From Actimicrobium sp. CCC2.4 (GTDB lineage Bacteria > Pseudomonadota > Gammaproteobacteria > Burkholderiales > Burkholderiaceae_D): a stretch of DNA of 64,000 nt. The notes beneath the pieces are model-generated. The model saw nothing but the letters and a program-made list of their open reading frames with translations. It was not told the DNA's origin and ran no database searches. Positions within the stretch are counted from its first letter, which is position 1; the number at the start of each line of letters is the position of its first letter. Where the stretch lies: positions 1,116,001 through 1,180,000 of the forward strand of contig NZ_CP133777.1 in assembly GCF_034347385.1 (NCBI RefSeq). The letters are read 5' to 3'. A program made the translations under genes and the position numbers. This document shows positions 31,890 through 40,631 of the stretch, piece by piece.

Positions 31890-33229
31890 GCGTTACGCAT
31901 CATGGCTTCGATGTCGGCAATGGTTTTGGGCGCGTCGCTGCTCATGACTTCGGCACCACCGGCGGTGACTGCGATATCGTCCTCGATGCGGATGCCGATG
32001 TTCCAGTACTGCTCGGGAATGCCGGGTGCCGGGCGCACGTAGATGCCCGGCTCGACTGTCAGCGTCATGCCGGGATGCAGGATGCGCCACGGCTTGTCGC
32101 CGCCGGCGGTCGTGGTGTCGTTGACTTCGCGGTATTCGCCGACATCGTGCACGTCCATGCCGAGCCAATGGCCGGTGCGGTGCATATAGAACTGCCGGTA
32201 GTCGCCATTGGTGATGACGTCGTCGAGCGTGCCGACCTTGTCGGCATCAAGCAGGCCGGTATCCAGCATGCCTTGCGACAGGATGCGTACCGCCGCGTCG
32301 TGGCCGTCCATGAAGCGCTTGCCGGGCCCGATGGCGGCAATAGCCGCGTGCTGCGCGGCCAGCACCAGCGCATACAGGGTCGCTTGTGCGGGCGTGAAGG
32401 TGCCGTTGGCCGGAAAGGTGCGGGTGATGTCGGAGGCGTAGCCATCGAGTTCGCAACCGGCATCGATGAGCACCAGGTCGCCATCCTGCAGGATCGTGGC
32501 GCCGGCGCGGTAATGCAGCACGCAGGCATTCGCGCCGGTGGCGACAATCGAGGTGTAGGCGGGAAAGTCCGAGCCGTGATTGCGGAACTCATGCAGCAGT
32601 TCGGCGTCGATCTGGTACTCGTGCAGGCCGGGCCTGGCCATGCGCATCGCCCGTGCGTGGGCTTCGGCCGAGACCGTCGCGGCGCGGCGCATGATGGCCA
32701 GTTCGGAATCATCCTTGATCAATCGCATTTCATTGAGCAGGCAGCTGACATCGTGTGCCGACGACGGTGCGGTGATGCCGGCACGTGACTGGGTACGGAC
32801 TTTTTTCAGCCAGCCCCGGACTTGCGCATCGAGCGCGGCGTTGCTGCCCAGCGCGTAGAACAGCGCCGGTTCGTCGGCCAGCAGTTTCGGCAGGATCGCA
32901 TCGAGCGCATCGATAGGAAAGGCAGCGTCGAAACCGAAGGCTTCGCGTGCACCCTCGGGGCCGTGGCGAAAACCTTCCCAGATTTCGCGCTCGGTATTTT
33001 TTTCGCGGCAAAACAGGATGGACTGGGTTTTTTTGCCGGCGACCAGCACGATGACGGCTTCCGGCTCGGCAAAACCGGACAGGTAGTAGAACGTGCTGTC
33101 ATGCCGGTACGGGTATTCGGCATCGCTGTTGCGGTGCTGTTCCGGCGCCGTCGGGATGATGGCTACGCCGCCTCCGCGTGCCTGCATTTGTGCGATCAGG
33201 CTGGCGCGACGGGCGGCGTAGGGACTCAT
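31886..33229 (-). CDS. pepP: Xaa-Pro aminopeptidase
   Basis: Dinuclear manganese peptidase of family M24B that removes N-terminal residues next to proline. The 447-residue protein has an N-terminal aminopeptidase P domain (DSTFYYLSGFAEPEAV) and a C-terminal pita-bread domain with metal ligands in LIDAGCELDGYASDITRTFP, the histidine of HRTGHWLGMDVHDVGEY, and the glutamates in LTVEPGIYV and IRIEDDIAV. It overlaps its upstream neighbour murU and downstream neighbour by 4 nt each. Confidence 0.95.
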   Translation of the reverse strand: MSPYAARRASLIAQMQARGGGVAIIPTAPEQHRNSDAEYPYRHDSTFYYLSGFAEPEAVIVLVAGKKTQSILFCREKNTEREIWEGFRHGPEGAREAFGFDAAFPIDALDAILPKLLADEPALFYALGSNAALDAQVRGWLKKVRTQSRAGITAPSSAHDVSCLLNEMRLIKDDSELAIMRRAATVSAEAHARAMRMARPGLHEYQIDAELLHEFRNHGSDFPAYTSIVATGANACVLHYRAGATILQDGDLVLIDAGCELDGYASDITRTFPANGTFTPAQATLYALVLAAQHAAIAAIGPGKRFMDGHDAAVRILSQGMLDTGLLDADKVGTLDDVITNGDYRQFYMHRTGHWLGMDVHDVGEYREVNDTTTAGGDKPWRILHPGMTLTVEPGIYVRPAPGIPEQYWNIGIRIEDDIAVTAGGAEVMSSDAPKTIADIEAMMRNA

Positions 33230-33945
33230 GGTTGTTTGCTTTCGGTAAGGGGGCGGTTCAATTGGGCCAGACGCTCGGGGGTGCCGACGTCAGTCCAGTC
33301 GCCACGATACACCTCTCCGCCGATTTGTCCGCGTGCTGCAAATTCGCGCAGCAACGGGGCCAGTTTGGCCGGTGTGCCGGCGATGATGGTCGCGAATAAT
33401 TCCGGCCGGTAGACGCCGATACCCGAAAAAGTAAAGCGCGGCATGCCGTCATTGTTGACCGCAAACGTGGTCAGGCCGAAGTCGCCGTCGGGCACGTGCG
33501 GCGGATTTTTAACCAGGTAGATCCAGCCGATATCACGCTGGTCGGCAGGATACGGGTTGCCCCACATGTCGGCATCGACCAGCGCCGACTTGACTTGTTC
33601 GAAATCGAAATGCGGGCAATAGATATCGCCATTGACGACCACGAAGGGCGCATCGCCCAGCAGCGGCAGCGCCTGCGCAATGCCGCCGGCGGTGTCGAGT
33701 GCCGTGGCTTCGGCCGAGTACTGCAGCGTCGCGCCGAACTGGCTGCCATCGCCCAGCGTGTCGACCAGTTGCTGGCCCAGGTGGGCGTGGTTGATGACGA
33801 TCTCGGTGATGCCGGCACGGACCAGGTTGAGAATGTGCCAGACGATCAGCGGACGGCCGCGGACTTTGAGCAGCGGTTTCGGGCAGGTGTCGGTGAGCGG
33901 ACGCATCCGCTCGCCGCGACCGGCGGCAAGGATCATGGCTTTCAT
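33226..33945 (-). CDS. murU: N-acetylmuramate 1-phosphate uridylyltransferase (MurU-like)
   Basis: Nucleotidyltransferase that makes UDP-N-acetylmuramate from the 1-phosphate, a shortcut for reusing cell-wall sugars. The 239-residue protein starts MKAMILAAGRGERMRPLTDT, the NTP-transferase signature, and has the VVNGDIYCPHFDF metal site. The start at 33945 fits the family; the longer open frame upstream runs into the amgK end. It lies 28 nt after amgK. This AmgK-MurU pair is known from Pseudomonas and other Gram-negatives that recycle peptidoglycan without MurNAc etherase. Without the neighbour it could be called only a generic sugar-phosphate nucleotidyltransferase. Confidence 0.85.
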   Translation of the reverse strand: MKAMILAAGRGERMRPLTDTCPKPLLKVRGRPLIVWHILNLVRAGITEIVINHAHLGQQLVDTLGDGSQFGATLQYSAEATALDTAGGIAQALPLLGDAPFVVVNGDIYCPHFDFEQVKSALVDADMWGNPYPADQRDIGWIYLVKNPPHVPDGDFGLTTFAVNNDGMPRFTFSGIGVYRPELFATIIAGTPAKLAPLLREFAARGQIGGEVYRGDWTDVGTPERLAQLNRPLTESKQP

Positions 33946-33973
33946 GCAGCAGATTTCCGGTAAGAGGTGGACA

Positions 33974-34984
33974 TCAGAATGTATAGCCGACCGACGGTGC
34001 CTTGTCTTCGAGTGCATCGAGCAGCACGATCAGCGGTGCCAGCACCTTGTAGCGGCCGGCGACCTTGCGGGTGTAGCGCAGTACCAGCGGCAAGTCCTTC
34101 AGGTACGCATCCTTGCCATCGCGGTGCGACAAGCGGGCGAAAATCCCGAGCACTTTCAGGTGCCGCTGCAAGCCCATGAATTCGAAGTCGCGGTAGAACG
34201 CATCGATATCAGGATTGACCGGCAGGCCGGCGCGCTTGGCGCGTTCCCAGTAGCGGATGGCCCAGTCGAGTACTTGTTCTTCATCCCATTCGATGTAGGC
34301 ATCGCGCAGCAGCGACACCAGATCGTAGGTGATCGGTCCGTACACCGCATCCTGAAAATCGAGGATGCCCGGATTGCCGGCCGGCAGCACCATCAGATTG
34401 CGGGCATGGTAATCGCGGTGCACGTAGACCTGCGGTTGCGCCAGGTTGTTGGCCAGCAGCGCATCGAAGACGCCATCAAGCGACTTGCGCTGGGCGTCCG
34501 TCAGCGTCACACCGAGGTGCTTGCTGACATACCAGTCGGGGAATAGCATCAGCTCGCGCTGCAGCAGCGCGCGGTCGTAATCGGGCAGCACACCGGGCTG
34601 GCTGTGCATCTGGATCTGCACGAGGGCATCGATGGCATCGAGGTACAGCGCGGGTGCCGTGCCGGCGCCGAGCTGCTGCAAATAGGTGGTCGCGCCGAGG
34701 TCATCGAGCAGCAGGAAACCTTGTTCGACATCCTGTGCCAGCACTGCCGGCACCGACACGCCGGTGGTGCCGAACAGGGCGGCGACCGCGACGAAGGGCC
34801 GGACATCTTCCTGCGGCGGTGGCGCATCCATCACGATGGCGCTGCTGCCATCGTCGAGATCAACCCGGAAGTAGCGGCGAAAACTGGCATCGGCCGAGGC
34901 CGGGCGGAGGCTGTCGATGCGGATGCCGGAAGGCAGGCTGGCGAGCCAGAGTTTTAAATTGGTCAAACGAAGATCAGTTGGCAT
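33974..34984 (-). CDS. amgK: Anomeric MurNAc/GlcNAc kinase (AmgK-like)
   Basis: Aminoglycoside-phosphotransferase-fold kinase that phosphorylates the anomeric carbon of N-acetylmuramate and N-acetylglucosamine. The 336-residue protein has the APH catalytic loop VYVHRDYHARNLMVL and the metal motif GILDFQDAVYGPITYDLVSLL. The ATG at 34984 is chosen; a TTG at 34990 is also in frame and neither has a strong ribosome binding site. It is first of the leftward amgK-murU-pepP-hydroxylase unit and is divergent from lptD with 111 bp between the starts. Confidence 0.85.
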   Translation of the reverse strand: MPTDLRLTNLKLWLASLPSGIRIDSLRPASADASFRRYFRVDLDDGSSAIVMDAPPPQEDVRPFVAVAALFGTTGVSVPAVLAQDVEQGFLLLDDLGATTYLQQLGAGTAPALYLDAIDALVQIQMHSQPGVLPDYDRALLQRELMLFPDWYVSKHLGVTLTDAQRKSLDGVFDALLANNLAQPQVYVHRDYHARNLMVLPAGNPGILDFQDAVYGPITYDLVSLLRDAYIEWDEEQVLDWAIRYWERAKRAGLPVNPDIDAFYRDFEFMGLQRHLKVLGIFARLSHRDGKDAYLKDLPLVLRYTRKVAGRYKVLAPLIVLLDALEDKAPSVGYTF

Positions 34985-35038
34985 AGGCAAAGGCAGGAAG
35001 CGGTCCGGGGAATCCGGTTAGGAGGGAATGAGTTCCCC

Positions 35039-35044
35039 TATAAT
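35039..35044 (+). promoter_or_regulatory. -10 element before lptD
   Basis: A perfect TATAAT 52 nt before the lptD start in the divergent amgK-lptD gap. The -35 region is not clear, and I see no good sigma-E type promoter. Confidence 0.4.
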
Positions 35045-35095
35045 AAGTGATTCAATTTAAAAAATCGCCTGCCACGGTGGTCACTCCCCAATTTC

Positions 35096-37318
35096 ATGAT
35101 CCGGTTCCCTGTCCTGTCCCCGACGCAGCGCCTGCTTCGCATTCTGACCGCTGTGGTCGCTGCGGCAGCCTTGCCGAATACCGTGCTGGCCCAGAGCGCG
35201 TCCAAGTCCAAGTCCGTACAGCAGAGTGATCGCGAAGCACCGGCCGAGATCAGCGCCGAGAGCATGACGGGCCGACCCGATCGCGAACTCGATCTGGCCA
35301 ACAAGGTCGAGATCGTGCGCGGCGTCACGACAATCAACTCGGACAAGGCCCAGTACCACGTCGTCGAAGACGAAGTCGAAGCCAGCGGGAATGTGCGCAT
35401 GCAGCGCGTCGAGGATGTCTATACCGGCGACGAGCTCAGGCTCAACATGGATGCCGGCGTCGGCTATGTGACCAATCCGACCTATCGCCTCGAGCGCACC
35501 AAAGGACAGGGCAGCGGCAAGCGCATCAACTTCGAATCCGAAACCGAAGCCACCGTCATCGATGGCACCTACAGCACCTGCGAGGGGCCGAATCCGGACT
35601 GGTACCTGCAGTCCGGCACCCTCAATCTCGATACCGCGCGCGACATCGGCCTGGCCCGCAACAGCGTCGTGTACTTCAAGGGCGTGCCCATACTCGGCGC
35701 GCCGGCGATGTCGTTCCCGCTATCGAGCGCGCGCAAGTCGGGCGTGCTGCCGCCGACCATCGGTGCGACCAACCGTGGTGGTCTCGAAGTCATGGTGCCG
35801 TATTACTTCAACATCGCACCGAATCGCGACCTGACCATTTATCCGAACATCATTGCGCAGCGCGGTTTGCAGCTGGGTGCGGTGGCGCGGTATCTCGATC
35901 CGGCGTATGCGGGCGAGACCAAGCTCGAAGGTTTGCTCAAGGACAAACTGACCGGCGCCGACCGCTGGTCCGTGTCATCCATCCATACGCAAACGCTGCG
36001 TCCCGGACTGACACTGAACTGGAATATCAACGCCGCGTCCGACAATGATTATCCGAGTGATTTCTCGCGCACCCTGACCACCGCGCAGCAACGCCTGCTG
36101 TTGCGCGACCTGAGCTTGAGTTACGGCCAGCCGTACTGGACTCTCACGGCGCGCGCCAGCAATTACCAGGTGCTGCAGGATCCGCTGGCACCGATCGGCC
36201 GTCCATATGACCGCTTGCCGCAAATTACCTTTGCGTCGGCGCGTCCCGATGTTGCCGGTTTCGATCTGGCTTTCGATTCGGATCTGACCCGCTTCGCCCA
36301 TCCGACGCTGCAGCAGGGCGATCGTCTTTTTGTCAGCCCGAAGGTCTCGTATCCGCTCATCGAGCCGGGATTTTTCATCACGCCAAAACTGTCGTTCCAC
36401 GCAACCCGCTACCAACTGCGCGACAGCGGTAACGGCGTCACGCCGGGCGCCGAGACCTCGCCGCAGCGGGCCATCCCGACCGCATCGCTCGACAGCGGCA
36501 TGGTGTTCGAACGCGATGCCCGTTTCTTTGGCCGCGACATGACCCAGACGCTGGAGCCGCGCCTGTTCTATGTCTACACGCCGTACCGCGATCAGTCGAT
36601 GCTGCCTAATTTTGACAGCGGGCTGGCTGACCTGAGTTTTACGCAGTTGTTCAGCGAAAACCGCTTCGTCGGCAATGACCGCATTGGCGACGCCAACCAG
36701 GTCACGGCGGCAGTGACCACACGTTTTCTGGAAGAGTCGGGTGCCGAGCGGGCCCGGATTGCATTGGGCCAGCGCTATTATTTTTCCGATCAGCGTGTTG
36801 CGCTGGGCAGCGTTCCCAATCAAAGCCGTTCCGATTTGCTGCTGTCGGCCAGCGGCCGTCTGAGCCAGTCGTTTTCGGCCGAAACCAATCTGCAATACAG
36901 CCAGACCCAGGGCGTGCTCAACCGCGCCAACGCCGGTATCAAATACCAGCCCGGGCCGATGAAGGTGCTGAATCTGGCTTACCGGCAGGACTTGCCGAAC
37001 AATCTCGAAAAATCATTCGATGCCTCGGCGCAGTGGCCGTTTGCCAGTCGCTGGTATGGTGTGGGGCGTTTGAACTATTCACTGACCACCAGCAAGATCG
37101 CCGAAGGCTTGCTCGGGGTCGAATACAAGGCTGATTGCTGGGTGTTTCGCGTCGTTGCGCAGCGCACCCCGACGGCGACATCGCAGGCCACCTCGGCATT
37201 ATTTTTCCAGCTTGAATTAAACGGGTTGTCCAAACTGGGGTCGAACCCGCTGCAAGCCTTGCGCACCAGCGTGCCGGGCTATCAGAACGTCAACCAGACT
37301 TCCTCCTATTTACCATGA
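35096..37318 (+). CDS. lptD: LPS-assembly protein LptD
   Basis: Outer-membrane beta-barrel that inserts lipopolysaccharide into the outer leaflet with LptE. The 740-residue protein has a signal peptide (residues 1-31, hydrophobic LLRILTAVVAAAALPNTVLA), a jellyroll domain like LptA (about residues 50-200) and a C-terminal 26-strand barrel. Segments such as YTGDELRLNMDAGVGYVTNP, VVYFKGVPILGAPAMSFPL and the end FQLELNGLSKLGSNPLQALR are typical of betaproteobacterial LptD. Its stop overlaps the surA start, giving coupling to the chaperone that helps LptD fold. Confidence 0.95.
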   Translation: MIRFPVLSPTQRLLRILTAVVAAAALPNTVLAQSASKSKSVQQSDREAPAEISAESMTGRPDRELDLANKVEIVRGVTTINSDKAQYHVVEDEVEASGNVRMQRVEDVYTGDELRLNMDAGVGYVTNPTYRLERTKGQGSGKRINFESETEATVIDGTYSTCEGPNPDWYLQSGTLNLDTARDIGLARNSVVYFKGVPILGAPAMSFPLSSARKSGVLPPTIGATNRGGLEVMVPYYFNIAPNRDLTIYPNIIAQRGLQLGAVARYLDPAYAGETKLEGLLKDKLTGADRWSVSSIHTQTLRPGLTLNWNINAASDNDYPSDFSRTLTTAQQRLLLRDLSLSYGQPYWTLTARASNYQVLQDPLAPIGRPYDRLPQITFASARPDVAGFDLAFDSDLTRFAHPTLQQGDRLFVSPKVSYPLIEPGFFITPKLSFHATRYQLRDSGNGVTPGAETSPQRAIPTASLDSGMVFERDARFFGRDMTQTLEPRLFYVYTPYRDQSMLPNFDSGLADLSFTQLFSENRFVGNDRIGDANQVTAAVTTRFLEESGAERARIALGQRYYFSDQRVALGSVPNQSRSDLLLSASGRLSQSFSAETNLQYSQTQGVLNRANAGIKYQPGPMKVLNLAYRQDLPNNLEKSFDASAQWPFASRWYGVGRLNYSLTTSKIAEGLLGVEYKADCWVFRVVAQRTPTATSQATSALFFQLELNGLSKLGSNPLQALRTSVPGYQNVNQTSSYLP

Positions 37319-38745
37319 CCACGAATTTTTCCAGGACTCCGGATCACACCATGCGACAAGCCAACTCCCCAGTACAGTGCCTGAAAATCGCTGCCGTCCT
37401 GTTTAGCCTCGCTGCCGGCTGCCTGCAGCCGGCCAGTGCGCAATTCTCGCCGGCCGGCCAGGCTGCTCCTGCCCCTACTGCGGCACGCAAGGCAGAGCCA
37501 CAGGTGATCGATTCGATCGTCGCTGTCGTCAATAGCGACGTCATCACGCGCCTCGAACTCAATGGCCGGGTTGCCCTGGTCGAGGCACGCATGAAGCAGC
37601 AAGGATCACAGCTGCCGCAGCGCGCCTTACTAGAAAAGCAAATCCTCGAGCGGATGATTGTCGACCGCGCCCAGCTGCAACTGGCAGCTGACAGCGGCAT
37701 CAAGATCGATGACGTAATGCTGGACCGGGCAATGGCCCGGTTGGCCGAGCAGAACAAACTCTCGATGCAGGATTTCCGTAACCAGCTCGAACGGGAAGGC
37801 ACGCCATTTTCGCGCTTCCGCGAAGAGATCCGCGAAGAAATCGCGATGCAGCGCATCCGCGAACGCGAAGTCGACAACAAGCTGCAGATCACTGAATCCG
37901 AAGTCGACAACTACCTCGACGCAGAGAAGAACGCGCCCCAGATTCAGCCCGAGTACAACCTCGCGCAGATCCTGGTCCGGATTCCTGAAAACGCGACCGC
38001 CGAGCAGATCGCCGTGCGTCGCGCGCGTGCCGATGACGTCGCGCGGCAATTGCGCAGCGGTGCGGATTTCGCCAAGCTGGCCGCGTCGTATTCCGACTCG
38101 ATCGATGCGCTCAAGGGCGGTGAGCTGGGCTGGCGTACCGCCGACCGTTTGCCGCAATTGTTTGTCGATGCCGTGGCCAGACTCAACGAGGGTGAACTCT
38201 CGGCGGTCGTCAAGAGTGCCAGCGGTTTTCATATTCTGAAAGTGGTCGGCAAGCGCACCCGGAGCGCCGCTGGCGGCACCGTCGCGGCGGCACCGGCCGT
38301 CGAGCAGACGCGCGCACGGCATATCCTGATCAAGGTCAACACGATCGTGACGGCGTCTGAAGCATTGCGCAAACTGACCGACCTCAAACAGCGTCTCGAC
38401 AACAAGGCAGCCACCTTCGAGGAACTCGCCAAGCTGTATTCGAATGACCTGTCGGCCTCGAAGGGCGGCGATCTGGGCTGGATTTATCCGGGCGATACCG
38501 TGCCCGAATTTGAACGCGCGATGAACCTGCTCAAGCCGGGCGAAGTCAGCGCACCGATCGAAACACCGTTCGGTTATCACCTGATCGAAGTCCTCGAGCG
38601 CAAGAGCCAGGACGTCTCGCAGGAGCGCAAACGCCTGAGCGCACGTCAGGCTCTGCGCGAGCGCAAGCTCGAAGAAGCGACTCAGGACTGGATCCGCCAG
38701 TTGCGCGACCGCGCCTATGTCGAATATCGGCTGGAAGACAAATAA
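37315..38745 (+). CDS. surA: Periplasmic peptidyl-prolyl isomerase and chaperone SurA
   Basis: Guides outer-membrane proteins, LptD among them, across the periplasm. The 476-residue protein has a signal peptide ending near AQFS (about residue 43), an N-terminal chaperone domain ([16 protein letters not shown]), and two parvulin domains, the first at [17 protein letters not shown] through [13 protein letters not shown] and the second at RARHILIKV through [16 protein letters not shown]. It overlaps lptD by 4 nt and shares one base with pdxA (TAATG). Confidence 0.96.
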   Translation: MTTNFSRTPDHTMRQANSPVQCLKIAAVLFSLAAGCLQPASAQFSPAGQAAPAPTAARKAEPQVIDSIVAVVNSDVITRLELNGRVALVEARMKQQGSQLPQRALLEKQILERMIVDRAQLQLAADSGIKIDDVMLDRAMARLAEQNKLSMQDFRNQLEREGTPFSRFREEIREEIAMQRIREREVDNKLQITESEVDNYLDAEKNAPQIQPEYNLAQILVRIPENATAEQIAVRRARADDVARQLRSGADFAKLAASYSDSIDALKGGELGWRTADRLPQLFVDAVARLNEGELSAVVKSASGFHILKVVGKRTRSAAGGTVAAAPAVEQTRARHILIKVNTIVTASEALRKLTDLKQRLDNKAATFEELAKLYSNDLSASKGGDLGWIYPGDTVPEFERAMNLLKPGEVSAPIETPFGYHLIEVLERKSQDVSQERKRLSARQALRERKLEEATQDWIRQLRDRAYVEYRLEDK

Positions 38746-39780
38746 TGACCGCTGCCAGCATGACGGTCGCGCGGCCGACCATCGCGATCACCTGCGGCGA
38801 ACCGGCAGGGATCGGTCCTGAAATCGCCTTGCGCGCGGCCTGGGAATTGCGCGATGAAGTCAATTGCGTGCTCATCGGGGACGCGCCTTTTCTGGCGATC
38901 CTGGCCGAGCAGATCGACGCGTCCATCTCGCTCGCCGCCGTTTCGGTGCAGGCCATCCGCAACGATGGCTTGCCGCGTTTTCCGCCGCACCGGCTGGTGG
39001 TGCTCGACAGCCCGCTGGCGGCGCATGTGATCCCCGGCCAGCTCGATAAACGTAATGGTCGCAGCGTGCTGCAGATGCTCGATATGGCGATCGAAGGTAC
39101 GCGCGCCGGCTGGTTTGCCGCGATGGTCACCGCACCGCTGCAAAAAAGTACGATCAATGACGCTGGCGTACCGTTCACCGGCCACACCGAATACCTCGCT
39201 GAAAAAACCGGCACACCGCATGTCGTGATGATGCTGGCTGCGAGTGGCGAGCATCCGTTGCGGGTGGCGCTGGCGACCATTCACCTGGCGCTCAAGGAGG
39301 TGCCGGCAGCGATTACCTTCGACAGCCTCGGGCGCACGCTCGACATTTTGCAGCGCGAACTGCAGGAGCGCTTCGGGCTTGCCAAGCCGCGCATTCTGGT
39401 GGCCGGACTCAATCCGCATGCCGGCGAAGGTGGCTACCTCGGGCACGAAGAAATCGACATCATCATCCCTGCGCTGCAGGCGGCGCGCGCGCGGCATCAG
39501 CGTCGCCGGCCCGTATCCGGCCGACACGCTGTTCCAGCCCAAGTACCTGAAAGACGCCGACTGCGTGCTGGCGATGTATCACGACCAGGGCCTGCCGGTG
39601 CTCAAGTTCGCCAGCTTCGGTCATGGCATCAACATCACGCTGGGCCTGCCGCTAATCCGTACTTCGGTCGATCACGGCACGGCACTCGATCTGGCCGCAC
39701 TCGGCGTCGGTCATGCCGACCACGGCAGCATGGTCGAAGCGATCCGCACTGCGGTACAGATGGCGGCGGTGGCTGCATGA
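38745..39780 (+). pseudogene. pdxA: 4-hydroxythreonine-4-phosphate dehydrogenase, frameshifted
   Basis: PdxA makes an intermediate of pyridoxal phosphate synthesis. The frame from 38745 gives good PdxA through [17 protein letters not shown] (metal-ligand segments [13 protein letters not shown] and [11 protein letters not shown] are present), then loses similarity. The rest of PdxA, from [16 protein letters not shown] to the end at 39780 ([22 protein letters not shown]), is in another frame. The break falls in an alternating GC tract at 39483-39493. Against remembered E. coli PdxA the spacing fits loss of two bases there. Total length (1036 nt, about 345 codons) is otherwise normal. It may be a true mutation, a slippage-prone switch or a sequencing error. 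No stop follows in the shifted frame before rsmA. Confidence 0.88.
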
Positions 39781-40556
39781 AGCACGTCGCCCGCAAACGC
39801 TTCGGTCAGAATTTTCTGACTGACAAGCAAGTCCTGCAAGACATCATCCAGACCATCGCACCGGCACGCGCCGACGCAATGGTCGAGATCGGACCCGGTC
39901 TGGGAGCGATGACGCGCCTGCTGCTTGATGACCTCGATCAGCTGCATGTGGTCGAGCTGGACCGCGACCTTGTCGTGCGCCTGCAAAAAACCTTCGACCC
40001 GAAAAAATTACTGATCCATTCCGGTGATGCGCTGCAGTTCGACTTCGGCAACTTGCCGGTACCGGCCGGACAGAAACTGCGCGTGGTCGGTAATCTGCCG
40101 TACAACATTTCGAGTCCGCTGCTGTTCCATCTCGCCAGTTTTACGGCGCTGGTTCAGGACCAGCACTTCATGCTGCAAAAGGAAGTGGTCGAACGCATGG
40201 TCGCCGCGCCCGGTGGCAAAAGCTATGGTCGCCTGTCGGTGATGCTGCAATGGCGCTACGCGATGTCGCTGCGCTTCATCGTCCCGCCGACGGCGTTTGA
40301 TCCGCCACCGCGGGTCGAGTCGGCCATCGTGCGCATGATTCCGCTGGAGTCACCGCTGCCCTGCAATCAGCAAGCGCTGGAGGCGGTGGTACTCAAGGCG
40401 TTTTCGATGCGCCGCAAGGTCCTGCGCAACTGCCTGGCCGGCATGTTCACCGAAAACCAGTTGATCGATGCGGGCGTGGATCCAACCCTGCGGCCCGAGA
40501 CGATTTCGCTGGAGCAGTATGTCGGGTTGGCCAATCGCTTGCCTGTCACCGCGTAA
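39777..40556 (+). CDS. rsmA: 16S rRNA dimethyladenosine transferase RsmA/KsgA
   Basis: Dimethylates two adjacent adenines (A1518 and A1519) near the 3' end of 16S rRNA, a late 30S maturation step. The 259-residue protein begins [20 protein letters not shown] and has the SAM-binding [11 protein letters not shown] and the catalytic [13 protein letters not shown] motif. Its ATG overlaps the true pdxA stop (ATGA). Because of the pdxA frameshift, a 603-codon open frame joins the two in frame; I treat that as an artefact of the shift and use the ATG at 39777. A terminator follows. Confidence 0.95.
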   Translation: MKHVARKRFGQNFLTDKQVLQDIIQTIAPARADAMVEIGPGLGAMTRLLLDDLDQLHVVELDRDLVVRLQKTFDPKKLLIHSGDALQFDFGNLPVPAGQKLRVVGNLPYNISSPLLFHLASFTALVQDQHFMLQKEVVERMVAAPGGKSYGRLSVMLQWRYAMSLRFIVPPTAFDPPPRVESAIVRMIPLESPLPCNQQALEAVVLKAFSMRRKVLRNCLAGMFTENQLIDAGVDPTLRPETISLEQYVGLANRLPVTA

Positions 40557-40569
40557 TCCCGGCCAATAA

Positions 40570-40611
40570 AAAGCCGGCAAGCGCTTCCTTTCGGAAGCCC
40601 TTGCCGGCTTT
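40570..40611. terminator. Terminator after rsmA, possibly bidirectional
   Basis: AAAGCCGGCAAG, then CGCTTCC, pairs with GGAAGC, then CCTTGCCGGCTTT, across a TTTC loop with one internal mismatch. The A- and T-rich ends suit both rsmA (+) and the convergent protease gene (-). Confidence 0.8.
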
Positions 40612-40631
40612 GTCGTTCCTGCGGTGGCGAA

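Noticed and set aside
38745-40556. A natural PdxA-RsmA fusion enzyme
   Set aside because: About 95 codons in the middle have no PdxA similarity while the other frame continues PdxA perfectly, so it is a frameshift, not a designed fusion.
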